Shown in pieces: positions 1-5,094 of a stretch of DNA of 5,094 nucleotides (position 1 is the first letter of the stretch; each line of letters starts with the position of its first letter). A program made the position numbers and the translations under genes. Under the pieces are notes generated by a model that saw nothing but the letters and a program-made list of their open reading frames with translations, had not been told where the DNA came from and did not search any database. Source of the stretch: Microbacteriaceae bacterium (GTDB lineage Bacteria > Actinomycetota > Actinomycetes > Actinomycetales > Microbacteriaceae); NCBI GenBank assembly GCA_025463665.1, contig JAODAY010000056.1, positions 1 through 5,094 of the forward strand, read 5' to 3'.

Positions 1-1
1 G

Positions 2-1639
2 GCGGGTCCGGCGCTCGTCGCGTACGGCATCGACAAGGGGCTCCCCGCGCTGATCGACGGCGACTGGGCACCGATCGGACTCATCGTGGGCATCTACCTC
101 GCGGCCGGAATCCTCGGTGCCGCGTTCATCGCCTGGTACACCGTGCTCACCGCGAGGATCAGCCAGGCGATCCTGTTCGACCTGCGCACGCGGGTGTTCC
201 TGCACACGCAGCAGCTGAGCCTCGAGTTCCACGAAAGCTACACGAGCGGCCGCATCATCGCCCGGCAGACGAGCGACCTCGACGCTATCAAGGAACTGCT
301 CGACTCGGGCATCAACCAGCTCGTGCAGGGCCTGCTCTACATGCTCTTCGTCGGCCTGGCGATGTTCTATGTCGACGGCGTCAGCGGGCTCATCCTGCTC
401 GCCGCGCTCGTGCCGCTCACCGTGCTCACCCGGTGGTTCCAAGTGCGCTCGCAGCGCCTGTTCCGCCGCTCCCGCGTGGCCTCCGCCCGGCTCATCGTGC
501 AATTCGTCGAGACGATGACCGGCATCCGCGCGGTCAAGGCGTTCCGCAAGGAGAAGCGCAACGAGAAGGAGTTCGGCGATCTCGTCGAGGACTACCGCGA
601 TGTCAACGGCCGCGTCATCCAGCTCTTCGGCGTCTTCGATCCCGGCCTCATCCTCATCGGCAACGTCACTCTCGCGGTGGTTCTGCTCGTCGGCGGGTTC
701 CGGGTGGCCGACGGCAGCCTCGCCATCGGGGCACTGCTCGCCGCCCTGCTCTACGCGCGCCAGTTCTTCGGGCCGGCCGAGGAGATGGCCATGTTCTACA
801 ACTCCTACCAGTCCGCCGCGGCGGCGCTCGAAAAGATCTCGGGCGTGCTCGAGGAGAAGCCGGGCGTTCCCGACCCGGCCGCGCCGGTCGACCTGTGGAC
901 GGCGCGCGGCGCTGTCGGCTTCGACGGCGTCGAGTTCGCCTACACGACGGACCGGGTTGTTCTGCCCGCGTTCGACCTCGACATTCCGGCCGGGCAGACG
1001 ATCGCCCTCGTCGGCTCGACCGGTGCCGGAAAGTCGACGCTCGCCAAGCTCATGGCGCGCTTCTACGACCCCACGAAAGGCTCGGTGACGCTCGACGACA
1101 TCGACCTCCGCAAGCTGCACCCGAAGGATCTTCGACGGGCGATCGTCATGGTCACCCAGGAGGCTTACCTGTTTTCGGGCTCCGTCGCGGAGAACATCGC
1201 CCTCGGCAAGCCGGATGCCACCCGCGAAGAGATCGTCGGCGCGGCGAAGGCCGTCGGCGCCCACGAGTTCATCGAGTCGCTGCCCGGCGGCTACGACACC
1301 GATGTCAACAAGCGCGGCGGACGCGTCAGCGCCGGGCAGCGCCAGCTACTGTCGTTCGCGCGTGCGTTCCTCGCCGACCCGGTCGTGTTGATCCTGGATG
1401 AAGCGACCGCCTCCCTCGACATACCGAGCGAGCGGCTCGTGCAGGAGGGGCTGACCACGCTGCTCGCCGACCGCACGGCGATCATCATCGCGCACCGGCT
1501 GTCGACGGTCGCGATCGCCGACCGCGTGCTCGTGATGGAGCACGGCCGCATCGTCGAGGACGGCACCCCGCGCGACCTCATCGCGGGCACCGGACGGTTC
1601 TCGCAGCTGCACGCGGCCTGGCGCGACTCCCTGGTCTAG
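2..1639 (+). CDS. ABC exporter half-transporter, membrane domain fused to ATPase domain (5' partial)
   Basis: Probable multidrug, lipid or peptide exporter subunit of the type I ABC exporter family, acting in the cytoplasmic membrane. The frame is open to the left edge, so the GTG at 86 is internal and TM1 is mostly missing; 545 residues are visible. Hydrophobic stretches at visible residues about 24-50, 108-125, 128-145, 209-231 and 238-258 fit TM2-TM6. The ATPase domain starts near residue 296: A-loop Tyr314, Walker [10 protein letters not shown] (338-346), Q-loop Gln386, signature VSAGQ (442-446, instead of LSGGQ), Walker B with Asp466 and catalytic Glu467, D-loop SLD, H-loop His498. All ATPase motifs are intact. 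Exporters of this build work as homodimers or heterodimers; a partner half-transporter upstream would be typical but is outside the window. The substrate cannot be read from sequence. Family assignment is secure. Confidence 0.95.
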   Translation, partial: AGPALVAYGIDKGLPALIDGDWAPIGLIVGIYLAAGILGAAFIAWYTVLTARISQAILFDLRTRVFLHTQQLSLEFHESYTSGRIIARQTSDLDAIKELLDSGINQLVQGLLYMLFVGLAMFYVDGVSGLILLAALVPLTVLTRWFQVRSQRLFRRSRVASARLIVQFVETMTGIRAVKAFRKEKRNEKEFGDLVEDYRDVNGRVIQLFGVFDPGLILIGNVTLAVVLLVGGFRVADGSLAIGALLAALLYARQFFGPAEEMAMFYNSYQSAAAALEKISGVLEEKPGVPDPAAPVDLWTARGAVGFDGVEFAYTTDRVVLPAFDLDIPAGQTIALVGSTGAGKSTLAKLMARFYDPTKGSVTLDDIDLRKLHPKDLRRAIVMVTQEAYLFSGSVAENIALGKPDATREEIVGAAKAVGAHEFIESLPGGYDTDVNKRGGRVSAGQRQLLSFARAFLADPVVLILDEATASLDIPSERLVQEGLTTLLADRTAIIIAHRLSTVAIADRVLVMEHGRIVEDGTPRDLIAGTGRFSQLHAAWRDSLV

Positions 1640-1647
1640 GCGCAACA

Positions 1648-1675
1648 CGCCGCCACCCGGGCGGCGCTCCCGGGT
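1648..1675 (+). terminator. Two overlapping hairpins after the ABC transporter gene
   Basis: Two perfect stems begin 9 to 16 bases after the TAG stop. One pairs CGCCGCC (1648-1654) with GGCGGCG (1660-1666) around a 5-base loop. The other pairs ACCCGGG (1655-1661) with CCCGGGT (1669-1675) around a 7-base loop. They share bases and cannot both form. No clear T-tract follows, so a role in ending transcription is inferred from position and GC content. Confidence 0.5.
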
Positions 1676-1693
1676 CTGGTGGTTGGGAGGCGG

Positions 1694-1709
1694 CTGCGGC
1701 GTCCCGCAG
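1694..1709. repeat. Small hairpin, 6-base stem
   Basis: CTGCGG (1694-1699) pairs perfectly with CCGCAG (1704-1709) around a CGTC loop. It overlaps the first copy of the 11-base direct repeat CGGCGTCCCGC. Short GC hairpins arise often by chance in such DNA; it may add to termination in the convergent gap. Confidence 0.3.
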
Positions 1710-1770
1710 TCTGGTCGGCGTCCCGCTGTCGGTTGACCGACCACGGATCGCCGATCGACCAGCGCCCCGC

Positions 1771-1793
1771 GCGGCACCCACCCAGGGTGCCGC
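1771..1793 (-). terminator. Strong GC hairpin after the GNAT-ATL operon
   Basis: GCGGCACCC (1771-1779) pairs perfectly with GGGTGCCGC (1785-1793), giving a 9-base stem with a 5-base loop. It lies 22 bases past the ATL stop codon read on the minus strand, a normal place for a terminator. There is no T-tract on either strand. The structure is symmetric, so it could also stop transcripts running through from the ABC gene. Confidence 0.55.
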
Positions 1794-1815
1794 AGCGCCC
1801 CGCCGTTCGTGCCGG

Positions 1816-2130
1816 CTACGGCCTGTGCCGCGCCACCCGGAGGTCGACCCGGAAGACGTCATTCGACCACTGCAGCGGCGTGTTCTCCGCGCGGTAGTAC
1901 TGCAGCGCCTCGGTCTCGTGGTCGACGGCGGGATGCCCGCTCGCCCGGATGACGCGCCACCACGGCGCATCCGAACCGTAGTGCGCCATCGCGGAGCCGA
2001 CGGCGCGAGCGGCCCGAGAACCGAGCGCCGCTGCGACGTCGCCGTACGTCATCACGCGACCTTCCGGGATGGCGTCGACCACCTCGAGCACGCGCGAGAC
2101 GAAGTCGTCGGGCGCGGGTTGCGGCACCAC
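1816..2130 (-). CDS. Alkyltransferase-like (ATL) protein, MGMT DNA-binding family, active-site Cys replaced by Trp
   Basis: A 104-residue protein made of only the C-terminal DNA-binding domain of O6-methylguanine-DNA methyltransferases. Visible: the conserved opening IPEGRVMTYGDVA (residues 21-33, Tyr29), the helix with the Arg finger in ARAVGSAM (Arg42), and PWWRVI at 56-61 where true methyltransferases have PCHRV. Trp57 replaces the alkyl-accepting Cys, so the protein should not repair alkylation by itself. Known ATL proteins bind O6-alkylguanine, flip it out, and hand the lesion to nucleotide excision repair; that role is inferred here. The GTG start at 2130 uses the last base of the upstream GNAT stop (TAGTG), suggesting translational coupling. 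GTG at 2127 is an alternative start. The frame is open further upstream, but that part only shadows the GNAT gene and has no family similarity. Confidence 0.88.
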   Translation of the reverse strand: MVPQPAPDDFVSRVLEVVDAIPEGRVMTYGDVAAALGSRAARAVGSAMAHYGSDAPWWRVIRASGHPAVDHETEALQYYRAENTPLQWSNDVFRVDLRVARHRP

Positions 2131-2582
2131 TACAGGTCGAGTGCGCCGATGTGCTCGCCGTACTGCGTCTCGCCGATGATGCGGAAGCCGACGGCGAGGA
2201 AGAACTCTTCCGGCCCCTCTTCGCCGGGTTCCCAGATCACGGTGAGCCTCGTGAATCCGCGCTGGCGCGCCTCGTCGGCGAGAGCGACAACCGCGAACTT
2301 GCCGATACCGAGCCCCTGCGCGTCTGCGGCCACATTGATGCGCCAGATGCAGCTGCGGAACTCCTCCTGCGGGTTCTCGGGGTCGAAGTTTCCGCGGATG
2401 AACCCGACGACGGTGTCGCCGTCGAGCACCACGCGGGGCCACGACGTGCGCGGATCGATGTACGCATCGGCGATTGCGTACGAGGTCGGGGTGACGAACT
2501 GTTCCTGCCCGGGTCGCAGTGTGAGCCCGTTCGCGGCCACGATTGTCTTCGCCGACAATTCTTCCAGTCTCAACTCAGGCAT
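2130..2582 (-). CDS. GNAT N-acetyltransferase, resembling spermine/spermidine acetyltransferases (BltD-like)
   Basis: A 150-residue cytoplasmic acetyl-CoA-dependent N-acetyltransferase of normal GNAT length. The acetyl-CoA binding motif A is visible at residues 89-95 (QGLGIGK), preceded by the beta-4 strand CIWRINV (78-84). The C-terminal half has the usual beta-5 strand and helix ending in FFLAVGF (127-133), then GE-type closing residues. The N-terminal pattern, GQEQFV followed by SYAIADAY (25-41) and VVGFIRG (58-64), recalls the Bacillus BltD polyamine acetyltransferase group. Substrate as polyamine is therefore a reasonable guess from memory of that family, not shown. The ATG at 2582 is preceded by GGAGG (minus strand, 2600-2596) with a rather long 13-base spacer. 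It is the first gene of an operon with the ATL gene, which overlaps it by one base. Confidence 0.87.
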   Translation of the reverse strand: MPELRLEELSAKTIVAANGLTLRPGQEQFVTPTSYAIADAYIDPRTSWPRVVLDGDTVVGFIRGNFDPENPQEEFRSCIWRINVAADAQGLGIGKFAVVALADEARQRGFTRLTVIWEPGEEGPEEFFLAVGFRIIGETQYGEHIGALDL

Positions 2583-2713
2583 GGAGACAGGCTAGCCTCC
2601 GCCGGGTCCGAACGCACATTATTTGTTCCCGTGTGACGCCTCGTGTGAGAAGGTTGCGGGGCCGCGGGCAGCCGGGGCGAAGACGCACGACGACGACGAT
2701 GTGGAGTGGGCGA
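2583..2713. promoter_or_regulatory. Divergent intergenic region between the GNAT-ATL operon and the alcohol dehydrogenase gene
   Basis: This 131-base gap must carry the start signals for both directions. Seen: a perfect 10-base palindrome AGGCTAGCCT (2589-2598) just before the GNAT start, an AT-rich patch at 2617-2626 standing out from GC-rich surroundings, and CGTGTGA repeated at 2630-2636 and 2642-2648, 12 bases apart. On the minus strand TAGCCT (2594-2589) fits the actinobacterial TAnnnT -10 pattern and would place transcription start close to the GNAT ATG, but no good -35 is visible. No confident plus-strand promoter was found. Confidence 0.35.
2703..2706 (+). promoter_or_regulatory. Ribosome binding site of the alcohol dehydrogenase gene
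   Basis: GGAG lies 7 bases before the ATG at 2714, the best Shine-Dalgarno match in this stretch. The in-frame ATG at 2699 has only a repeated CGA-type stretch before it, so this site decides for 2714 as the start. Confidence 0.6.
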
Positions 2714-3814
2714 ATGTTGATCACCGGAGCAGTGTTGGAAGAAATCGGCCGGCCGCGCCCCTATTCCGAGTCACGACCGATCACGGTGGGCGAGCTCGAC
2801 CTCGACGGTCCGGGGTCCGGCGAGATCCTTGTCAAGATCGAGGCTGCGGGCCTGTGCCACTCCGACCTCTCGGTCGTCGATGGCAATCGGCGGCGCCCGG
2901 TTCCCCTGCTTCTCGGCCACGAAGCCGCCGGAATCATCGTCGAGCGCGGCGCGGGCGTCGACTTACGAATCGGCCAGCGAGTGGTCATGACGTTTCTGCC
3001 GCGCTGCGGCGAATGCGCGGGCTGCGCTACCGACGGTCGCCTGCCGTGCGAGAGAGGCACGGCCGCGAATGGCGCGGGGGAGCTGCTCGGCGGCACCCGG
3101 CGGCTGCAGCGGAACGGCGAGGCGGTCAATCATCACCTCGGAGTCTCGGCGTTCGCCACCCACGCCGTGGTCAGCCGGCGCTCCGTCGTCACGGTGGACG
3201 ACGACGTTCCGCCGGAGGTGGCAGCGGTGCTCGGATGCGCCGTGCTCACCGGCGGCGGGGCCGTGATCAACGCCGCGAAGCCGGCGCCTGCCCAGACCAT
3301 CATGGTCATCGGCCTCGGGGGAGTGGGCATGGCCGCGTTGATGGTCGCGGTGGCGCTCGGGCATCCGGTCATCGGTGTGGACGCGATCGCGGCGAAACTC
3401 GAGCGCGCGTTGGAGCTCGGTGCGAGCCGGGTCTACTCGCCCGCGGAGGCGAGCGAAGCAGGCGTCACCGCCGGGATCGTGATCGAGGCGGCCGGCCACC
3501 CGCGCGCGTTCGAACTCGCTGTCGCGGCGACCGCGCCCGGTGGCACGACCGTCACGGTGGGACTCCCGAACCCGAGCGCGACATCGACCATCTCCCCGCT
3601 CACCCTCGTCGCCGAGGCGCGAACGATCGTCGGCAGTTACCTCGGGTCGGCCGTGCCCGAACGCGACATCCCGCTCTTCGTGAAGCTGTGGCGGGAGGGG
3701 CGGCTCCCCGTGGAGGAGCTCGTCTCGTCGAGGATCGCGCTCGCCGACATCAACGCCGGCATGGACGCGCTCGCCGACGGCACGGCGGTGCGGCAGATCA
3801 TCCGGTTCGAGTGA
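2714..3814 (+). CDS. Zinc-dependent alcohol dehydrogenase, medium-chain (MDR) family, NAD-type
   Basis: A complete 366-residue cytoplasmic oxidoreductase that should interconvert an alcohol and its aldehyde using NAD. Catalytic zinc ligands: Cys48 (GLCHSD), His69 with Glu70 (LGHEAAG) and Cys175 (LGCAVLTGGGA). Structural zinc ligands: Cys98, Cys101, Cys104 and Cys112. The Rossmann fold shows GLGGVG (200-205) and Asp223 ending the second strand (VIGVD), which points to NAD rather than NADP. The long loop after the structural zinc, up to HHLGVSAFATHAVV, and the overall length match the class I/III-like branch. Ser50 keeps the proton-relay hydroxyl, but Ser53 sits where horse liver ADH has His51. 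The substrate is unknown; a thiol-dependent formaldehyde role is possible but not supported. Start at 2714 is chosen for its ribosome binding site and the normal N-terminus; ATG 2699 would add five residues. It appears to be a single-gene unit, ended by the hairpin at 3821. Confidence 0.93.
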   Translation: MLITGAVLEEIGRPRPYSESRPITVGELDLDGPGSGEILVKIEAAGLCHSDLSVVDGNRRRPVPLLLGHEAAGIIVERGAGVDLRIGQRVVMTFLPRCGECAGCATDGRLPCERGTAANGAGELLGGTRRLQRNGEAVNHHLGVSAFATHAVVSRRSVVTVDDDVPPEVAAVLGCAVLTGGGAVINAAKPAPAQTIMVIGLGGVGMAALMVAVALGHPVIGVDAIAAKLERALELGASRVYSPAEASEAGVTAGIVIEAAGHPRAFELAVAATAPGGTTVTVGLPNPSATSTISPLTLVAEARTIVGSYLGSAVPERDIPLFVKLWREGRLPVEELVSSRIALADINAGMDALADGTAVRQIIRFE

Positions 3815-3820
3815 CGACGA

Positions 3821-3846
3821 ATGCCGCGCCGAGGTAGCCGCGGCAT
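3821..3846 (+). terminator. Hairpin terminator after the alcohol dehydrogenase gene
   Basis: ATGCCGCG (3821-3828) pairs perfectly with CGCGGCAT (3839-3846), an 8-base stem with a 10-base loop, beginning 6 bases after the TGA stop. No T-tract follows. It separates the dehydrogenase from the icd promoter region. Confidence 0.55.
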
Positions 3847-3855
3847 CCGCCCACT

Positions 3856-3873
3856 TATCTCGACATCGAGATA
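3856..3873. promoter_or_regulatory. Perfect palindrome, likely operator of icd
   Basis: TATCTCGACATCGAGATA consists of perfect 8-base arms TATCTCGA and TCGAGATA around a central CA. Its length and symmetry fit a site for a dimeric helix-turn-helix regulator. It overlaps the expected -35 position for the -10 box at 3888-3893, so a bound protein would probably block RNA polymerase. It is richer in A and T than its surroundings. The regulator is not in this window and is not identified. Confidence 0.6.
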
Positions 3874-3887
3874 CTTCGTCGAGCGAG

Positions 3888-3893
3888 TAGGCT
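3888..3893 (+). promoter_or_regulatory. Putative -10 box of the icd promoter
   Basis: TAGGCT matches the TAnnnT form of actinobacterial sigma-70-type -10 boxes. A 17-base spacer would put the -35 at 3865-3870 (ATCGAG), a poor match lying inside the palindrome. Transcription would start near 3900, leaving a leader of about 34 bases. Inferred from pattern and position only. Confidence 0.45.
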
Positions 3894-3920
3894 GTAAGTC
3901 GCAACTACACCCGCTCGTTT

Positions 3921-3927
3921 AGAGGAG
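3921..3927 (+). promoter_or_regulatory. Ribosome binding site of icd
   Basis: AGAGGAG is a strong Shine-Dalgarno sequence 6 bases before the TTG at 3934. The ATG at 3929 is only one base from it, too close for good initiation, and is out of frame. The site therefore supports TTG as the icd start. Confidence 0.8.
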
Positions 3928-3933
3928 AATGGT

Positions 3934-5094
3934 TTGTCCAAAATCAAGGTAGAAGGCACCGTCGTAGAACTCGACGGTGACGAGATGACCCGCATTATCT
4001 GGCAGGCGATCAAGGACACCCTGATCCACCCCTACCTCGACATCAATCTCGAGTACTACGACCTCGGCATCGAAAACCGCGACGCGACCGACGACCAGGT
4101 CACGATCGACGCGGCTCACGCCATCCAGAAGCACGGCGTCGGCGTCAAGTGCGCCACGATCACGCCGGACGAGGCCCGCGTCGAGGAGTTCGGCCTCAAG
4201 AAGATGTGGAAGAGCCCGAACGGCACGATCCGCAACATCCTCGGCGGCGTCATCTTCCGCGAGCCGATCATCATCTCCAACATCCCGCGCCTCGTGCCGG
4301 GATGGAACAAGCCGATCATCATCGGCCGCCACGCGTTCGGCGACCAGTACCGCGCCACCGACTTCGTCTTCAAGGGCAAGGGCAAGCTCACCGTCGAGTT
4401 CACGCCAGAAGACGGCTCGGAGCCGATGAAGTTCGAGGTCTACGACGCCCCCGACGACGGCATCGCCCAGGTGCAGTACAACCAGGACGCTTCGATCCGC
4501 GACTTCGCCCGCAGCTCGCTCAACTACGGGCTCACGCGCAACTACCCGGTCTACCTTTCGACGAAGAACACGATCCTCAAGGCATACGACGGTCGCTTCA
4601 AGGATCTGTTCCAGGAGATCTTCGAGGCCGAGTTCGCGGACAAGTTCGCCGAGGCCGGCATCACCTATGAGCACCGACTCATCGACGACATGGTCGCCGC
4701 AGCACTCAAGTGGGAGGGCGGATACGTCTGGGCGTGCAAGAACTACGACGGCGATGTCCAGTCCGACACCGTGGCGCAGGGCTTCGGATCGCTGGGCCTC
4801 ATGACGAGCGTGCTGTTCACGCCCGACGGCAAGATCGTCGAGGCGGAGGCAGCGCACGGCACGGTCACCCGCCACTACCGTCAGTGGCAGCAGGGCAAGC
4901 CCACCTCGACCAACCCGATCGCATCGATCTACGCGTGGACCCGGGGCCTCGCCCACCGCGGAAAGCTCGACGACAACGCCGAGCTGATCGCGTTCACCGA
5001 GACGCTCGAGGACGTCGTCATCACGACCGTCGAGAGCGGCAAGATGACGAAGGATCTCGCGGCCCTGGTCGGTCCCGAGCAGTCCTTCCAGTCC
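3934..5094 (+). CDS. icd: NADP-dependent isocitrate dehydrogenase, dimeric type II (3' partial)
   Basis: TCA-cycle enzyme converting isocitrate to 2-oxoglutarate and CO2 while making NADPH, in the cytoplasm. The 387 visible residues align nearly without gaps to human IDH1 from memory: [12 protein letters not shown] (94-105) with Arg100, Arg109, [13 protein letters not shown] (131-143) with Arg132 and Tyr139, Lys211 in STKNTILK, metal-site Asp251/252, Asp274 and Asp278 around [11 protein letters not shown], and the NADP-binding HGTVTRHYR (308-316). All expected catalytic and metal-binding residues are present. Family members are about 404-410 residues, so about 20 are cut off by the window end. 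The start is TTG at 3934, set by the ribosome binding site and the typical SKIKVEG N-terminus. It has its own promoter region with a palindromic operator-like site. This is the homodimeric eukaryote-like form, distinct from the monomeric enzyme of Corynebacterium or Streptomyces. Confidence 0.97.
   Translation, partial: MSKIKVEGTVVELDGDEMTRIIWQAIKDTLIHPYLDINLEYYDLGIENRDATDDQVTIDAAHAIQKHGVGVKCATITPDEARVEEFGLKKMWKSPNGTIRNILGGVIFREPIIISNIPRLVPGWNKPIIIGRHAFGDQYRATDFVFKGKGKLTVEFTPEDGSEPMKFEVYDAPDDGIAQVQYNQDASIRDFARSSLNYGLTRNYPVYLSTKNTILKAYDGRFKDLFQEIFEAEFADKFAEAGITYEHRLIDDMVAAALKWEGGYVWACKNYDGDVQSDTVAQGFGSLGLMTSVLFTPDGKIVEAEAAHGTVTRHYRQWQQGKPTSTNPIASIYAWTRGLAHRGKLDDNAELIAFTETLEDVVITTVESGKMTKDLAALVGPEQSFQS

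Larger units (their letters stand above)
1640..1815. other. Convergent intergenic region rich in GC hairpins
   Basis: This 176-base gap separates the 3' ends of the ABC transporter gene (plus strand) and the ATL gene (minus strand). I see no credible gene in it. It holds several perfect inverted repeats (1648-1666, 1655-1675, 1694-1709, 1771-1793), a short palindrome TCGGTTGACCGA at 1729-1740, and an 11-base direct repeat CGGCGTCCCGC at 1697-1707 and 1716-1726. No T-tract follows any of the hairpins, which is common for terminators in high-GC actinobacteria. Confidence 0.7.

Noticed and set aside
433..1401. A 322-codon frame inside the ABC transporter gene, same strand
   Set aside because: Arg/Pro/Gly-rich frame-shifted shadow of the true reading frame, without domain features.
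2131..2442. An N-terminal extension of the ATL protein up to 2442 on the minus strand
   Set aside because: The extra residues are the shifted frame of the GNAT gene, Arg-rich and without similarity. The MGMT-like domain fits fully within 2130-1816.
1825..2595. A 256-codon plus-strand frame covering the GNAT-ATL operon
   Set aside because: It is the antisense of two overlapping genes with clear family motifs and has no motif of its own.
2610..2628. GAAC and GTTC half-sites around the AT-rich patch, as a possible operator
   Set aside because: Only 4-base arms with an 11-base spacer and no extension; expected by chance.
2680..2700. A CGA-type trinucleotide run (CACGACGACGACGA) before the alcohol dehydrogenase
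   Set aside because: Only about four units; short GAC/CGA runs are common in high-GC actinobacterial DNA.
2543..2713. An N-terminal extension of the alcohol dehydrogenase back to TTG at 2543
   Set aside because: It would overlap the divergent GNAT gene, has no family similarity, and a good ribosome binding site fixes the start at 2714.
2963..3904. A 313-codon antisense open frame over the alcohol dehydrogenase gene
   Set aside because: Arg/Asp/Ala/His-rich composition and no recognisable domain; the plus-strand frame has all zinc and NAD motifs.
3919..4956. A 345-codon antisense open frame across nearly the whole icd gene
   Set aside because: Its product is a low-complexity string rich in Val, Asp, Leu, Arg and Glu, typical of the antisense of a GC-biased gene. 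The plus strand encodes an almost fully conserved isocitrate dehydrogenase.

Overview
The window looks like chromosomal DNA from a high-GC Gram-positive bacterium (Actinobacteria), possibly a Microbacteriaceae-type genome. The grounds are GC-ending codons throughout, GTG and TTG starts, a TAnnnT-type -10 box ahead of the isocitrate dehydrogenase gene, and the type II isocitrate dehydrogenase itself. The genus cannot be fixed from the sequence alone. It reads as ordinary core and accessory chromosome: no insertion sequence, phage gene, tRNA, rRNA or CRISPR array was seen.

Layout. (1) Bases 2-1639, plus strand: the larger part of an ABC exporter half-transporter with fused membrane and ATPase domains; its N-terminus lies before the window. 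(2) Bases 1640-1815: a convergent intergenic gap unusually rich in GC hairpins, which probably terminate transcription from both sides. (3) Bases 2582 down to 1816, minus strand: a two-gene operon, a GNAT acetyltransferase resembling polyamine acetyltransferases followed by an alkyltransferase-like (ATL) DNA-repair protein. Stop and start share one base (TAGTG). (4) Bases 2583-2713: a divergent intergenic region carrying control signals for the operon and for the next gene. (5) Bases 2714-3814, plus strand: a complete zinc-dependent, NAD-type medium-chain alcohol dehydrogenase with all catalytic and structural zinc ligands. (6) Bases 3815-3933: a hairpin terminator, a perfect 18-base palindrome, a -10 box and a strong ribosome binding site. 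(7) Bases 3934-5094, plus strand: NADP-type isocitrate dehydrogenase (icd), starting at TTG and cut by the window end a few residues before its C-terminus.

The genes do not form one pathway. The coherent units are the GNAT-ATL pair and the icd control region. I found no convincing new biological system. The points most worth a second look are the palindrome overlapping the icd promoter, the Trp-for-Cys ATL protein coupled to a polyamine-type acetyltransferase, and the TTG start of icd with an out-of-frame ATG beside it.
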